From Lyophyllum atratum (lineage: Eukaryota; Basidiomycota; Agaricomycetes; Agaricales; Lyophyllaceae): DNA of 64,000 nucleotides. Under the pieces are notes generated by a model, which saw only the letters and a list, made by a program, of their open reading frames with translations, had not been told where the DNA came from and ran no database searches. The stretch is from positions 806,001 through 870,000 of the forward strand of contig JACGCN010000002.1 of NCBI GenBank assembly GCA_014905825.1, read 5' to 3'. A program made the position numbers and the translations under genes. Shown here piece after piece: positions 23,483 to 35,034 of the stretch (the first letter of the stretch is position 1; the number at the start of each line of letters is the position of its first letter).

Positions 23483-24729
23483 ATGGCTGGCCCGATACCA
23501 CTTTCAAAGGATGACCTAGATGTTAAACTTGCGGCCTTTGACTCTGTTCCTCTTTTCATGAAATCTCTACCATCGGAGGATACTCAGGATGCCGCTCTCG
23601 CCGCTCTTCAGAGTCTCGCATACGAGGGTACGCCGGATGGTGGGTGAGAAAGAATTCTTATCTATCTGCTTCTCAGTCCTCTCATCTAAACATATGCAGA
23701 GATTGCACAAAACTTCAAGGAACAGGGTAATGAGTATTTCAAGGGGAAACGCTATCGCGAGGCCTTAGGGTTCTACACCCAAGGCGTCGATGCCAAAGCG
23801 ACCGACCCTACACTGGAGGAAGCCCTCCTATGTAACCGTGCCGCATGCAACCTCGAACTCAGTGCGCCTACTTTCTGATCTTCCGGTCACCAATGACAGA
23901 TTTTCATGTCTCCCATAGAAAATTATGGTTCCGTCCTGCGCGACTGCTCAAAAGCGCTGACTCTAAACCCCCGATCATCAAAAGCATTCTACCGCTCTGC
24001 CTCTGCGCTGTTGGCACTAGATCGCGTCGACGAGGCGCTGGACTGCTGCGATCGGTGTCTTGCCTTCAATCCTGACAACGCGGGTGTGCTTCAGGTCCGC
24101 GATCGCGCCGTCAAAGCCAAAGCTGAGAAGGAACGGAAGGAAAAAGAAAAGGCTGACAGGCTAAAGAAAGAGGAAGACAGAAAACGGGAGATGGATATCG
24201 CATTCCGCGTACGTATTGTACGTTCCAACGTACGAGAATGGGTTTTGAGTAGACATATTAACAGGAACGTAACCTCATCGCGCTCCCAAAAACCGATGGG
24301 TCGTCAAACCCATACGAGCCACATTTCGACACCGAAGACCCGACGCACAGCACCCTTGTCTTCCCAGTCTTCTTCCTATACCCTCAGCACGCAACCTCGG
24401 ATGTCATTCAAGATTTTATCGAAGACACCCCCTTCGCCGCGCACCTTGCTGCGATGTTCCCTCCGCAGGCCCCGCCGCCCGAGTGGGACACAAAGGGCGA
24501 GTATATTGACGGGAAGCTGGTGGTGTACGCGATGACGCACCGGAAGCGGCTACTGAAGGTCGGAAAGAAGATGACGCTGATAGACGTGTGTAAGGCCGCC
24601 AAGGCAAAAGAGGGTGAGAAGCGGGACGGGTTAGAGGTGAAGGATGGGTGTTTGACGTTTGTAGTGTTGCCCAAAGGTGATGTCGAGTCAAAGTGGGTGG
24701 AGGATTATAAGAAAACTAGGGACGGGTAG
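23483..24729 (+). CDS. CNS1: TPR cochaperone Cns1/TTC4
   Basis: Hsp70/Hsp90 cochaperone of the Cns1/TTC4 family, essential in budding yeast. The start MAGPIPLSKDDLDVKLAAFD at 23483 leads into VPLFMKSLPSED. A three-repeat TPR domain follows over an intron: NFKEQGNEYFKGKRYREALG, EEALLCNRAACNLEL, then KNYGSVLRDCSKALTLNP and SSKAFYRSASALLALDRVDE. A charged helix (KAKAEKERKEKEKADRLKKE) links to the C-terminal wheel domain (TLVFPVFFLYPQHATSDVIQ, DFIEDTPFAAHLAAMFPPQ) ending in VESKWVEDYKKTRDG. Four exons with GT-AG introns all keep frame. Length and order match the family. Confidence 0.92.
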
Positions 24730-25893
24730 CGATAAGCGTACAGAGAGATGTTATGACGCACAGCGCGGTATCTAATTCCTGAGCACACGACATAACAGTT
24801 GATTGATTCTTGAGCACGATAAGTCAAATGACCATCCGGCGGCTTGCGTACCGCGTACCTGGGATGTGGCGACCTCCTGCTACATTTATCAAAAGGTTCT
24901 TTGGGTGGTCTATATTTGGCTGATAGCTTGATTTTGGATAGGATGTGATTCGACGAGAGACCTCCACCGACGATGTCAGCGGATGATGAACCCAGTCCGC
25001 GAACAGCGTCCGAGCCGTCATTCAGCTCTGACCACGCGGGATACATGCCCACGTTTATCAGCGTATGAGCGAGAACCTCAATCGGAAATTCAGTCCTTCC
25101 AAGAAATTAAATCACAGGCATTTTGCCTTGTTGGAGCCCCACCTCTTGTCCGCGGCATGTACGCGCCGATTGGTTCCAAGATCCTCGCGGTAAAGCTTTC
25201 CAGGATACATAGAAGAAGCTCTGTATGAGTGGGTCGCGGCAGAAAGAGGTATATGTATTCAACTCCCGACGTTATGGTCGAAGAAGATCAGAGACGGTTG
25301 TGCCGTGACGTGATTTTACGCGGAGGAGGGACCGATGCTTCCAACAACTTGAAGTTTGGCAAGGATCTTTGTGTATGCAGATAAGATGGACTCGCCCAAA
25401 CGTCGGGAAGGTAGAAGAGATACCAAATTGCGTCCAACTTATGATCATGGGTTGTGTGTCGAAAGGAAATGTGGTTGTTAATCAAACTTCCAAGGACATA
25501 CCGCGCTGGTAGAAGGGCATATGATCGCTAAATTCTCAGCGATTTTCACACCTGAGGAGCTATCTGTGAGCATCGGGTGGGCTAAACTGCAATAGGCGTT
25601 TGGGTCGTATGGGTGGAAATAGGGGCTTTCCTAAAAAGGAAATCGAGATGGGCAGTAGAGTTTGTCGTTGTTGTGCCCCCAAAATCCTCCCTGGTCAGCA
25701 AGAAAGCACCATCCGCCGTCGTCAAAAGGTCCGGTGAGTGAATTTCTCGTTATTCGTTGTCGAGGCAGGCCCGTAGACGTCGTATTCATCGCCAAACGAA
25801 ATGCTGGAACGAACGGATGGCTGGAAGGGGTGGATGCAGAAGTTGGAGTACGGATGTTGACTACGACGCTTTCCAGGGCCTGAACCCATCAAG
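24730..25893. other. Intergenic region
   Basis: 1.16 kb before the eS7 gene. A - strand open stretch (25052 down to about 24890, starting MGMYPAWSELND) with a possible intron and short second exon may be a small gene, but it has no recognisable domain and I do not call it. The region next to 25894 should hold the ribosomal-protein promoter. Confidence 0.4.
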
Positions 25894-26609
25894 ATGTCCG
25901 TCAACAACAAGATCCTCCGTACCGCCAATGCGCCCAAGACACCCCCCGACGAGACTGAGACCAGCGTTGCTCAGGCCATGATCGACCTCGAGAATAACGT
26001 GCCCGAACTCAAAAACGAGCTTCGCGCCCTGCAAATCTCTGCGGCCCGTGAAGTCGACGTTCGCGGCGGCAAAAAGGCCATTGTGGTCTTTGTGCCCGTT
26101 CCCCAATTGAAGGCATACCGCAAAGTGCAGCAGCGGTATGTTTTACATCATCGGTCTTATCTGAAATGAACGGATATCATAATTACTTTGTGTTCCAGCC
26201 TTACACGGGAACTTGAGAAGAAGTTCTCCGACCGCCACGTCATGTTCGTTGGACAGCGCCGGGTTCTGCCCAAACCGACCCGTAGCTCCCGCCTCAAGCA
26301 AAAGAGGCCTCGCAGCCGCACCCTCACCTTCGTCCACGACCGCATCCTGGAGGACCTCGTCTTCCCTACCGACATCGTTGGCAAGCGGACCCGTGTGGCT
26401 GTTGACGGCTCCAAGCTCCTGAAAGTGTGCGTAGAATGGCGGTTTTTTTTGGTTTTCGCTGGTTATTAAGATGCACCCGCAGGTTCCTTGACGCGAAGGA
26501 TGCTACATCACTGGAGTACAAGCTGGACTCGTTCACGTCGGTCTACCGCCGTCTCACGGGGAAGGATGTTGTGTTTGAGTTCCCTGCGGTGCCTGTGCAT
26601 GCGGATTAG
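25894..26609 (+). CDS. RPS7: 40S ribosomal protein eS7
   Basis: Component of the cytosolic small ribosomal subunit. Three exons: 25894-26135, 26199-26426, 26483-26609. The protein is about 198 residues, as usual. Conserved blocks include [99 protein letters not shown] and [20 protein letters not shown], ending FPAVPVHAD. Splice junctions keep frame throughout (for example CG then C CTT at 26135/26199). No defect is seen. Confidence 0.97.
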
Positions 26610-26988
26610 GCGATTAGGGTTGTTGGGGGGTACTCATTATGACATGCTACCAATACGCTTTTACTAAAATTCATGCATGCCTATATGAACTCTGGTGTCT
26701 AAACTGAGATGTGTGCTGCCATCCTCCGTATCTGCTGTGGAGGATCAGATCTGCAAAAGTCGATCTGGGCCAATGTGACAAGTTGTTCCCACGTGCGCCG
26801 CGTATTCGCGCCAGGGGCAGAATTATAATTACCCAAGTTTGCATTTCCATTCTGTTGCGTTTCTCTCATCGTCCCGTCCTTCTTTTCCTATCCCCCCGCC
26901 CTCGTGGCCCCCGGGCCCTCATATTTCAGTGACTACGACCGCTCAACCCGTTTCTGTCGACGAGGAGGCCCTTTCCATTCCCGGTTCA
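26610..26988. other. Intergenic region
   Basis: 379 bases between eS7 and the Rab gene. The half next to 26989 is C/T-rich, typical of a fungal promoter and leader. Confidence 0.4.
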
Positions 26989-28397
26989 ATGGAGGAGTAC
27001 CGTCCCATGGGTCCCTACTCTCATTCCAGGTATGACCAGGGTATCGACAGTAAGATTGTCATAATGGGCAATTCAGGTGTGTGGCGCCCCAGCTCCTGGC
27101 GCGGTCCCACTCACATTTTATCCACTGCCACAGGCGTTGGCAAGACCAGCCTCCTCCAGCGTTACACTCAAAACAAGTTCGACCCGAAGAACACGACAGC
27201 AACGAGCGGCGCTTTCTTCGTTACGAAGAAGGTGCATGTCAATGGTCTCAAAGTCCGCCTGCAGCTCTGGGATACTGCTGGCCAGGAGCGGTTTCGGAGC
27301 ATGGTACGTTTCTCCTATCCTATTGCGCCATCTGTCACTCTCAACTGAGTCTCTCTTGGCGATAGGCCCCCATGTACTATCGAGGTCCGTTCTAAGGTTT
27401 CTCTTTCCTTGTCTATAAAAGCTAAAAGGTATTGTCAGGTGCAAATGCGGCACTACTCTTATACGACATCACCAATGCATCAACGTTTAATGACATTCGT
27501 GGTTGGCTTGAGGGTACGTTGCCAACCTCACTTGCCGAACACGGCCTTCTCTAATCTGCCTAACCCTTCTTCAGAACTAAAGAAGAACTGTTCCCCAGAG
27601 CTGATAATTTACATCGTGGGCTCGAAAGCGGACCTTCACAACAGCAGGGCCGTGACTCCCGATTTAGCTCGGCTCTCCCTGCATAACTGGTTTCCCCCGC
27701 CCAGGGCTCCGACCCCACCTCCGCCGCCTCCACCTTCCACCCTTTCATACATACGGCCCCGCTTCACCTCTTTCCCCGGCCTTCGCTCCCCGCCCGCTAC
27801 TCCACCCGCTGTCACTCCAGAGACCCCCGCCTACCTTGACCTGCCTGCCAACCGCTCTTCCGGGGTCCAACGCAGCAAGACTGCCACGCAGGCCCGCCAA
27901 CGCGCGAATGGCAACGCTCCCACCCGCTCCAATACCACTAGTACATCCTCGCGCACCCCGCAAAGTTCCCGCTTCTCCCAATACGGGCCATCAAGCGCTA
28001 GCAGCTGGAACTGAGAGCGGCGGGACAAGCAGCAACAGCATCAACGAGGACGACGAGGATGGAATTCAGGCCGACGCAGAGGAACGCGAGTGGGGATTGA
28101 GCAAGGGCATGGAGCTGTTCGAGGTCTCCGCCAAGGACGATCTAGGTGCGTTCCAGGCATTCATCTTTATTTCTTACTTCCGTCTTACAGAACCACACAG
28201 GTATTCAAAGCCTCTTCGAGCACCTCATATCCGCCATTATCTCTCGCAAGGACGTCATTGAGAAGGAGAATGAGCTCAAGAAGCGGGACAGTGTATTTTT
28301 ATCGAATGTCAACACGCCTGCTTGGGCTGCCCAGGCGGAGGAGGAGGAAGCCCGTGAGAAGGCGGCACGGCGCTCAGGCAGCTGGAGCTGTTGCTAG
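26989..28397 (+). CDS. Rab-family GTPase with long disordered insert
   Basis: Small GTPase of membrane traffic. The P-loop [11 protein letters not shown] is split by an intron (about 27075-27134) inside the glycine-rich turn. Switch regions read [14 protein letters not shown] and [15 protein letters not shown], then [18 protein letters not shown], which most resembles the Rab5/Rab21/Rab22 group. The base-specificity motif is GSKADL. The next motif, VSAKDD (about 28130), comes roughly 150 residues later instead of about 30. The gap is filled by a Pro-, Ser-, Thr- and Arg-rich segment (27640-28090). The C-terminus WSCC (28397) is a double-cysteine prenylation motif. Joining the insert's two frames needs either an intron (about 27940-28000, GTACAT to GCTAG) or a one-base error. 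The GTPase core itself is sound. Confidence 0.88.
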
Positions 28398-29309
28398 CGC
28401 TAGGGCTCTAGTTGGATGCTGGCCATCCTTAGTCCGTCCATCCGTCCACCCGTCCACCCACCTGTCCTCTGTTGAGGTGGCACCATTATTTCGCTCACGC
28501 ACTCCGGGTGCCCAACCTCACTCCCAGTTCCTCCCCTCGCCTTCTGTTCTGTACCCCCACCGGCCGTACTCTCTCTTTTCTTTGACTCTGCCTCGTTTCC
28601 GTCCGTGTCTCTTGTCTATTTCCTGCCTCTCGCACTCCGCACTCCGCCATCCCCATTTTCCTTATCACATCATCTTATTTCTTCTCCATCTCCATCTTCC
28701 TAGCCTCTCCATCTCCATCTCGCTTCCAGGTACCTGCCACTCATGCCCATATATATTCTACATGTCACGACCACGCACAAATAGCTTCTCCATCACCCAA
28801 GTCCCACCCCCGCATTTCACTTAGCCCAGACGTCCCAACCCCGAGTTCGTACGCCCGTTTCTGCACACTATACCTTCCAATTCCTATCTATCGTATATCT
28901 ACTACATCGCTCTATAAGTACATACATGACATGTCCATACTCATGGGATCTCTAACATGCGCCTCTTTTCAAATTCCGTCACGTCCCGTTTTCCATGACC
29001 TCTGTCAGCTGCCGCCGGATAAGGACGTTCGGTGTTGATTCGCACCGAGGGTGCCGGAGTCACGTCGACACCGACTCCCGAGCCGTACAGTGGACCGAGA
29101 TTAAATGACTACTATTATTAGTTGGCAGTAGGTATGAAGCCAGAACAGGCCGCAAGTGCTATAGTTCGGTGCCTATTCTCATTGTCAATGACATCGCTCT
29201 TGATCAGGTTGAACGAATATGAAATACGGCATAGACGCTGTAGTTGAATTAGTTCTTCGGGTCTACATGGATGTGGAGTAGCCGGAGCTAAGTATCGCCG
29301 TCCATTTAC
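28398..29309. repeat. 3' region with pyrimidine-rich simple repeats
   Basis: About 0.9 kb between the Rab gene and the helicase pseudogene. It holds a short run of TCCRTCCA-like units (28435-28470) and C/T-rich sequence with CATCTC repeats (28500-28740), probably 3' UTR and spacer. No gene was found. Confidence 0.5.
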
Positions 29310-30522
29310 TTAGTACAATTCAAGCAAATACGAAGCGGATGCGCTCGTGCGGAGGTGGAGATGTGCGACTCTGGCTGTTCCGCTGGAACGCCGGCCCGTG
29401 TCGCGGGGCCGACACCCCTTTGTGGGGGCTGGATCCGCGTGGGACAGACGACTATACTTTCGAAGACTATTGTTTTTTCTCTGTGAAAGGCCAGGCAATA
29501 ATTTAATGCCTGCCTCAGCCGCATCATCATCTCTGTCCTTATCACCTGTCCTCACCCCTCTGCTCCGTCGCTTTCGACCTCCGTCCCGAGTCTTGCCTTC
29601 GTCTTTGAGCTGATTGTGGGCTAGCCTCCCAGCTTCACGCATCCGTCCTGGAATAGAAGCAATCTCCTCCGGCTCTTTAGGCTCGATGCCAAGCTTTCGG
29701 TCGAGCACTTTCTCGAGACGAGCATGAGCTCCGTATCGCACTATGCTACCATCTTCCCGCCTGATCCCACCCGTGCTGTACGACCGACGCGGGGAGAGCG
29801 AGAATCATGATTGATCACGATATCGACAGTTGGAACACCGAGGCCACTGCACGGAATTAATTAGTCTCTCAATTATGCTCAAGGCAGAGCAGGAAGTCAC
29901 GACCGACTTGCCAGGACGTCCTGGTGTAGCAGCGATAATGTGCGGCTTTCTGGCCAGTCATACCGTCTATCAGACTCGGACTTCATCGCCACCACCGACA
30001 AAACGGATCGCCCTGGTGTAGCAGCGATAATGTGCGGCTTTCTTGCCAGTCATACCGTCTATCAGACTCGGACTTCATCGCCACCAACGACAAAACGGAT
30101 CGCATACCCATACGCGCTCCTAGGACTTCGAATTGCGCTGAGATCTGGTACGCTAGTTCTCGAGTAGGAAAGAGCACGCAGGCGAAGTAGGTCTGTGGGT
30201 TATCCTATCAAGGATTCACAATAGGCTTGAATCGCAGAACCAATGATTTTCCCGGATCTGGTCGGTGTCATACCAATCAACGACATCTCGCCTTCGACGA
30301 CCGGTGAAACTTTATATTCAGCCTGGGTCTGCATTGGAGATGTGTACTTAGTTGCTCAAGGGTCTTCAGCAGAGACGCACAGAATCCTAGGTCGGAAAAA
30401 GATCTTGCTTTATTGCGTCTATCGGAGGTGAAAGGCCTATAGACTATAGTCCTGGGGAAGCGAATGGTTGCGGTGGTCCTGTTAACATGGTGATGGGCCA
30501 TGGCATGGCTGCAAATCTTCAC
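29310..30522 (-). pseudogene. Decayed DEAD-box RNA helicase (Rrp3-like) with internal deletion
   Basis: Read on the - strand, helicase pieces occur in correct order but in different frames. About 30420-30340 has the start of the core, SFSDLGFCASLLKTLEQL. About 30330-30180 has MQTQA, a degraded ATP-binding stretch and [20 protein letters not shown]. About 30110-29930 has VVGGDEVRV and [14 protein letters not shown]. At 29860-29750 come VPTVDIVINHD and RVGRTARVG. The C-terminal tail (29720 onward) is KVLDRKLGIEPKEPEEI with a basic Lys/Arg-rich end. The whole section from motif Ib to motif V, including the DEAD box, is missing, and stops and shifts occur throughout. The tail resembles that of the rRNA-processing helicase Rrp3. 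This cannot make a helicase. Confidence 0.85.
29921..30104. repeat. 92-bp tandem duplication inside the helicase pseudogene
   Basis: Two adjacent copies, 29921-30012 and 30013-30104, differ at only a few bases (for example GGCCAGTC versus TGCCAGTC). The unit covers the ATPGR motif region. Its length is not a multiple of three, so it shifts the frame by itself. High identity suggests a recent event relative to the rest of the decay. Confidence 0.9.
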
Positions 30523-31090
30523 TCTAAAAGTTTTCCCACGAGCCTTGACCGCTGCTTATCACTGCCAACCTGCTGCCAACTGTCTGCCATGCCGAACTCG
30601 AAGGACTGATCTCCAGTCTGTCATATGGACTTGGCCTCGAGACTGATACCCCTGCTATTTCCGCACTTTACGATATTTGGTCCAGGGTAAACCTAAACTG
30701 ACTGGTACTTGCTCTTGGAATGTCCACACCACAACGATGCTGGATCTTCGTAACGACCCTCCACGTCCTGCAGCCTGCAAATCGTTTAGTCATTTTTGCT
30801 ACGGTGTTCGTTTCTGCAAGTCGTACTGGTCGCGCTGTAAACGACATACCTTGCTTATGCATCACCCGAATAACGAATGCCATCTTGAGAAGCGCCGCAT
30901 TACTGTCCACCCTACCTATTCATAGTGTTGGACTGATCTCGTCTCCCTTACTACCAGACATCAGTCTGATGACTGCGCAAACGTTTCCTTTGGATGGAAT
31001 AAGCGCCTGCTTTCTAGCTCCTCTTCCAATCCTACCGCCCTCACCTGTAATCTTGCTTGGGAAGATACATAAGACTACCATCCAGTCGAT
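30523..31090. other. Intergenic region upstream of NLR-like gene
   Basis: 568 bases. Open frames exist on both strands but none has a recognisable domain. It should hold the promoter of the NACHT-TPR gene. Confidence 0.35.
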
Positions 31091-34000
31091 ATGGGGGGTG
31101 CGGGTGCTACGCTGTTGAACACCCTCAGGTTTATACACAAGTCCTCTGACGTGTTTCCTCCTCTCAAAAGTGCGGCGGCTGTCGTCATTCACATCGTTGA
31201 GACATGCCAGGTATGTCCTCTCTGCTATGCTAGAGTATATCTGTACGCTTAGAAATGACGCCGGGTCATAAGACCTTCCAGACAAACAAGAAAGAGTGGG
31301 AGGAATTTGGCGAGCATATCAGCAAACACCTTAAGGATATCCACAAGCTGCTTGGCAGCCTCAGCGCTGACCGGGAAGACATACGAAGCAACCTAGAGAC
31401 CTTCGAGAGGTAAGTAACATTGGGCCTCCGATGTCATACAGCAGGTCCTTATTTCCTCCTAGCACCTTGCGGTCGATTCAGCAACAAGTCGATGCAATCC
31501 ATGCAAAGCAGGCGAGATCAAAATTTAGGCGAATTACAGGTCTCCTGGATGAGAAAGGGGTAGCGACACCTTTCAGGAAGGAATTCGATACCGCTCTGGA
31601 AGAGCTCTACGTAAGCTTCTCTTTCTATTCGAGAGCTTCATCGCACACATGAAATCGCACAGCACCCCTTCATGATCACCACGGGAATCGACGTGGCGAA
31701 CCTGCTTGAGACCCTGGATCAAGACCGTCAACACAGTCAAAAGATTGGTATGTAGACCTCACATTTTCCAACAAGCGCTCGAGCTTCCCGGGTTAACCAG
31801 ATAACAGAATTACACCGCAATCTACAGGCACTCCAAAGTGCAGAATACTCCGCTTGGGACGCAGAGCAAGCTTGCCTGCCCACGACCCGCACCGTGCTAA
31901 TTCAGGAGATCATGGAGTTGATCAAATCCAATGATCGTTCTTCTCAAATCTGCTTGCTGACCGGCGTCGCGGGCAGCGGGAAGAGCACAATCGCACATTC
32001 CGTTGCGAAGGCTTGCTTCGAAGAAAAGGTCCTGGCTTCTTCCTTTTTCTTTAAGACAGGACAAAAGTATCGAGACAGCCCCATACGACTGATCTCTACA
32101 TTTGCCCGAGACCTCGCAACGACCGACAAACAACTTGGAGAGGAGATCTCGTCCACTGTCCAAGAAAACGCCGCAATTGCAACTTCTCATTCGATCTCCA
32201 CGCAGTTCACCAAGCTGATTCAAGATCCCCTCAAGCAGTTCCCTCCTTCCGGAACTCTCGTCTTTGTAATCGATGCCCTCGATGAAGGATATAACAACGA
32301 ACTCGTTATACTCCTCTCAAAACGTATACCGGAACTCCCTGCTAATGTCCGCTTTTTCATCACATCCCGGCCGAATGCCGAGCCCACTCAACAGCTCCTC
32401 CGATCCGCTCACGTCTCCAGAACGATCCTCGATATTCATGACAAAGCCAATGAATCGGACCTCCTCACATACGTCCAGCACAGGTTGAGAGATATCGCCA
32501 CTTTTGCCGATTTGGATGATGACTGGCCAGGTCTGTCCTTAACAAACGAGCTCGCCTCTCGTGCGGGTGGACTTTTCCAGTGGGCACGCACGACATGTGA
32601 CTATATCCGCCAATCAGCCTATCCAGACAAGAAGCTAGTGGACCTCATGTCAAACGCGGTAGGCGTATGGACTGGCCCAGAACAACAGATGGATGGCATC
32701 TACTCAACGATCCTGCAGGGATACCTATGGACAGACAACGATTTCGTGGAGGGTTACCATGCCGTTGTTGGCGCAGTCATCGCTTCAAAGACCTCGCTGT
32801 CCGTCTCAGCTCTCCAATCGCTCCAGTTTGCAAACCCTTCATTGAGAGTCAAACGTATCGTCAAATTGCTCGGATCGTTGTTGCACGACGTCGGCGACGA
32901 AAAGAAGCCACTAGAGCCTCTCCACCTCTCACTCCGAGAATTCCTCACCTCTTCGAATCGTGTCAAAAGTAACTATTTCATTGACATGCAAGCCAATAAC
33001 TCTCGTTTAGCGTTGCACTGCCTCCAACTCTTAAACAAGGAGCTGCCGGCTCAGGATATCCCTGACCTCGGATACCTGACCACCGTTGGTGTAGCAGACG
33101 GCATGCCTATCATTCCCCGCGAGCACGTATCTGAGGCCGTGTGGTACGCATGCCGATTCTGGGCAGATCATATGAAGGACATCTATGCACAATCTATTTC
33201 ACCCGGATACGTGCCCGCGCTACGGGAATTTCTGACCCAGCACCTTGTCACTTGGTTGGAAATTGTGACGGGTGTTGAACGATACCAAGAACTATTTGTA
33301 GTCAAGAAGTGGCTACTGGTGAGTGCTACTGCTCTTCTCGCAGTCTTCGTCCGTTGCGTTGACACGAGACACCAACAGGACAATAAAGAGACGATAACAG
33401 ATGACAAAATCTTGGCGGCCATCTTCAGTCGGCCTCTGGCTACATGTTTGAAGAACATCAGTCGGCGTCTCAGCGACTCAAGCAGACATGAAGAAGCACT
33501 TCTGGCTGCTACAGAAGCGGTAGAACTGTACCGGCATTTTGTATCCAAGGTGGACGAAAATCAACGTCCCCCACCTGGACATGTTATGAGGCTGGCGTCG
33601 GGTCTTCGGCGCCTCTCGCAGTGCTTTTCGGCGGTCGGTCGTCGAAAAGAGGCATTAGACTGCATGGACGAAGGCGTTAGACTACAACGCTCTGTCAAGA
33701 CGGACACCTTTTCGCCTCCTACTCACGACTTTGCGCAGGCGCTGAGAAACCTGTCAAATTGTTTCGCAGACCTGGGAAGAATGGAGGAGGCCTTAAAAGT
33801 GATCGAGGAGGCGGTGGAAGTCGCAGCCAGTGCAAGCTGGGGCGAACCCAACACCAAAGAAGTCAACACACATGCAGCATGCCTTCACTCATACGCCAAC
33901 CATCTGTACACAGTTGGCCGAAGGGAAGATGCCCTCATCAGTATTTGCAGAGCTGTTCACATACGCCGGGGAATACTCCAGCAGTCTGATAACCTCAGTT

Positions 34001-34674
34001 GCTTAGAGGAGCTCGCGACTTCTCTCCAGAATCTAGCGGTCCAACTTGGTGAGGACACGAAGGCAGCTGTGGAGGTTAGCAAGGAGGCGGTTAATATGCG
34101 ACGAGTCCTCTCCGGCGGCCCACGGGCGGCGGCTTACACTCCCCGAGCTGATCTCGCTCGAGGTCTCAATAACTTTTCTAACCATCTTGACCGCCTGGAG
34201 GAATCGAAAATGGCCATGGACGCCATTGAAGAAGCAGTGTCAATTGGTCGAGGCCTCGTCATCGAAAATCCAGTTCCCTTCGACCCGGACCTCGCAGTTT
34301 GTCTCAGCAATTATTCCAACTGCCTTTCCAATGAAGGCCGGCATCAGGAGGCACTGGATGTTATGCTAGAAGCGATGGAGATCCACAGGAAGCTGGCCAA
34401 CAGATATCCTGAAATCTACGAAGACAACCTGGCGACTGCCTTGAGGACACTGGGTAGATGCTACGCTGCAATTCGCGGACGACAAGATATGGCAGCAGCC
34501 AGCCTCCGGGAGTCAAAGGAGGTATACGAAAGGGTTGCTTCACGAAGCCCTCATGGACAGGCTGCTGGTCTGGCTGTGGACGACGACAAAATAGACATCG
34601 TCCATAGTACCCGCCATCCACGAAACCGGAAAAGGTCGGTCCCGTCACCGTTGGCTCCAGCAATGACTCTATGA
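31091..34674 (+). CDS. NACHT-TPR NLR-like protein
   Basis: STAND-class NTPase of the fungal NLR-like type. Such proteins act in non-self recognition and cell death in some fungi; the role here is unknown. Exons: 31091-31210, 31282-31409, 31463-31610, 31663-31747, 31808-34674, together 1,115 residues, all in frame. The first about 240 residues are helical (FIHKSSDVFPPLKSAA, KKEWEEFGEHISKHLKDIHK, LRSIQQQVDAIHAKQ), the N-terminal domain usual in basidiomycete members. The NACHT domain has Walker A GVAGSGKSTIAHSVA, Walker B LVFVIDALDE and the sensor-like RFFITSRP. A winged-helix-like part follows (LEPLHLSLREFL). The C-terminal about 400 residues are TPR-type repeats (LSQCFSAVGRRKEALDCMDE, LSNCFADLGRMEEALKVIEE, YANHLYTVGRREDALISICR, YSNCLSNEGRHQEALDVMLE). 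No break is seen. Confidence 0.92.
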
Positions 34675-35034
34675 TCACGGACGCCTTCAAGTATTTCTAC
34701 CTTGCTTGTTCGATTGGGTAGTAGGGGTGTAATTTATTCTGTTGTCCGCCGCGTCCCGGCAGCAATATAATTGCGGAGTACTTGAGTTATCGAGGACCTG
34801 AAATTTGCAAACATGATAGAACATGACCTTGTGCAATACGTTCGAATCAATTCTAAGAGGATCGGCGGATCGTCAGCAGCAACTGGATCATGATCGTATA
34901 CAGCTCAAGATCTTATCTTATCTGCACTCCCAGGAAGTGTTCCCGTTTGGGACAAGAGGTAGGACGACGCTTCCATGACAGCTTGTTCAGCCAACAGCGG
35001 ACTGTGAAACCAGAACCAACGATCCAGTTGCTGC
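34675..35034. other. Intergenic region
   Basis: 360 bases between the NLR-like gene and AMMECR1. The first exon of AMMECR1 may lie in its right end: an ATG at 34975 is in frame but is followed by a stop unless spliced. Confidence 0.35.
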
